Below the pieces are notes generated by a model. The model ran no database searches. It was not told where the DNA came from and saw only the letters and a list, made by a program, of their open reading frames with translations. DNA of 14,336 bases from Candidatus Limimorpha equi (GTDB lineage Bacteria; Bacteroidota; Bacteroidia; Bacteroidales; F082). The stretch is taken from the NCBI GenBank assembly GCA_018065885.1, contig JAGHSL010000375.1, positions 1 through 14,336 on the forward strand, read 5' to 3'. The position numbers were made by a program, and so were the translations under genes. Every line of letters begins with the position of its first letter. Position 1 is the stretch's first letter. Below, one piece after another: positions 13,903 through 14,336 of the stretch.

Positions 13903-13910
13903 TAACTTTG
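13903..13910 (+). promoter_or_regulatory. -7 box for the antiporter gene
   Basis: TAACTTTG followed by CC is a full match to TAnnTTTG, 26 bases before the ATG at 13937, giving a leader of about 20 bases. The -33 element is poor: only TTG about 15 bases upstream. Confidence 0.5.
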
Positions 13911-13936
13911 CCGTCGATAATCAAAATCGTTTGCGT

Positions 13937-14336
13937 ATGTCAGACTTACCGGCGCTATTTTCCGATTTAGCTTTGATTCTTGTCACGGCAGGAGTTACGA
14001 CCTTGTTGTTCAAATGGTTGAAACAGCCCGTTGTTTTGGGTTACATCATTGCGGGTTTCCTCATCGGCCCTTATTTCGAGTGGTTTCCGGTCATCACCGA
14101 CCACACAAGTGTTGAGACTTGGAGCGAAATCGGCATGGTTTTCCTGCTGTTTGCCATCGGTTTGGAGTTCAGTTTCAAGAAGTTGAAGAAAGTTGGCGGC
14201 ACGGTTGGCATCACGGCTTTGACTGAATTGGTCACCATGTGCGTGGTGGGGTTCTTCTTGGGAAAACTGCTTGGCTGGAGCAAGATGGACTGCATTTTCC
14301 TTGGCGCCATGCTTTCGATTTCATCAACGACCATCA
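13937..14336 (+). CDS. KefB-type monovalent cation:proton antiporter (CPA2), 3' end missing
   Basis: The frame is open from the ATG at 13937 to the window end, giving 133 residues of a protein that is usually 400-750 long. The N-terminus is typical of the CPA2 family of K+/Na+:H+ antiporters in the inner membrane: a first membrane segment (LALILVTAGVTTLLF), then QPVVLGYIIAGFLIGP, then EIGMVFLLFAIGLEFSFKKL, a further hydrophobic segment, and GAMLSISSTTI at the cut. The family exchanges K+ or Na+ for protons in pH and ion homeostasis. Whether this protein has the C-terminal RCK/TrkA-N domains found in Kef channels lies beyond the window. The gene is divergent from the 205-residue hypothetical gene, and the two share a 154-bp control region. 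Confidence 0.92.
   Translation, partial: MSDLPALFSDLALILVTAGVTTLLFKWLKQPVVLGYIIAGFLIGPYFEWFPVITDHTSVETWSEIGMVFLLFAIGLEFSFKKLKKVGGTVGITALTELVTMCVVGFFLGKLLGWSKMDCIFLGAMLSISSTTI

Overview
The window looks like chromosomal DNA from a member of the Bacteroidota, most likely a Bacteroidales gut or rumen commensal. The main reasons are a serine palmitoyltransferase of the Bacteroides sphingolipid type, a PD-(D/E)XK-tailed AAA-ATPase of a family that is abundant in Bacteroidales, an ECF sigma factor of Bacteroidales style, a lipoprotein with an SSC lipobox, and promoters in front of several genes that carry the Bacteroidota -7 element TAnnTTTG, often followed by C. Shine-Dalgarno sequences are mostly absent. 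Assignment below order level is not possible from this sequence.

Layout. (1) Positions 3-3903, plus strand: the 3' two thirds of a Y-family DNA polymerase gene (dinB-like), a 148-bp gap holding a composite repeat, and a short accessory DNA polymerase III alpha subunit with a degenerate PHP domain. Together they look like a translesion or mutasome cassette; any LexA-like or ImuA-like partner would lie outside the window. (2) 3912-5489, minus strand: the AAA-ATPase/nuclease gene, convergent with dnaE and only 8 bp from it. (3) 5490-5975: a gene-free stretch with a hairpin and a second, inverted copy of the composite repeat. (4) 5976-7957, plus strand: serine palmitoyltransferase and a short-chain dehydrogenase/reductase separated by 2 bp, a probable two-step sphingoid-base operon ending in an intrinsic terminator. 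(5) 8042-9307, minus strand: monofunctional aspartate kinase, divergent from (6) 9512-10021, plus strand: an ECF sigma factor with its own promoter and terminator. (7) 10148-13782, minus strand: a WYL-domain regulator, a conspicuously AT-rich solitary HsdR-N-type nuclease, a lipoprotein, and an unrecognised 205-residue protein. (8) From 13937, plus strand: the start of a KefB-type cation/proton antiporter, cut off by the window end.

How the genes relate. Most neighbours are unrelated housekeeping or accessory units. The functional groupings best supported are the two DNA polymerases (damage tolerance) and the palmitoyltransferase plus reductase (sphingolipid synthesis). The AT-rich nuclease looks acquired. 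The most unusual non-coding features are the composite intergenic repeat with its 8-bp tandem units, found twice in opposite orientations and once running into the dnaE start codon, and a perfect 13-bp dyad directly before the start codon of the unrecognised gene. No convincing new multi-gene system was found.
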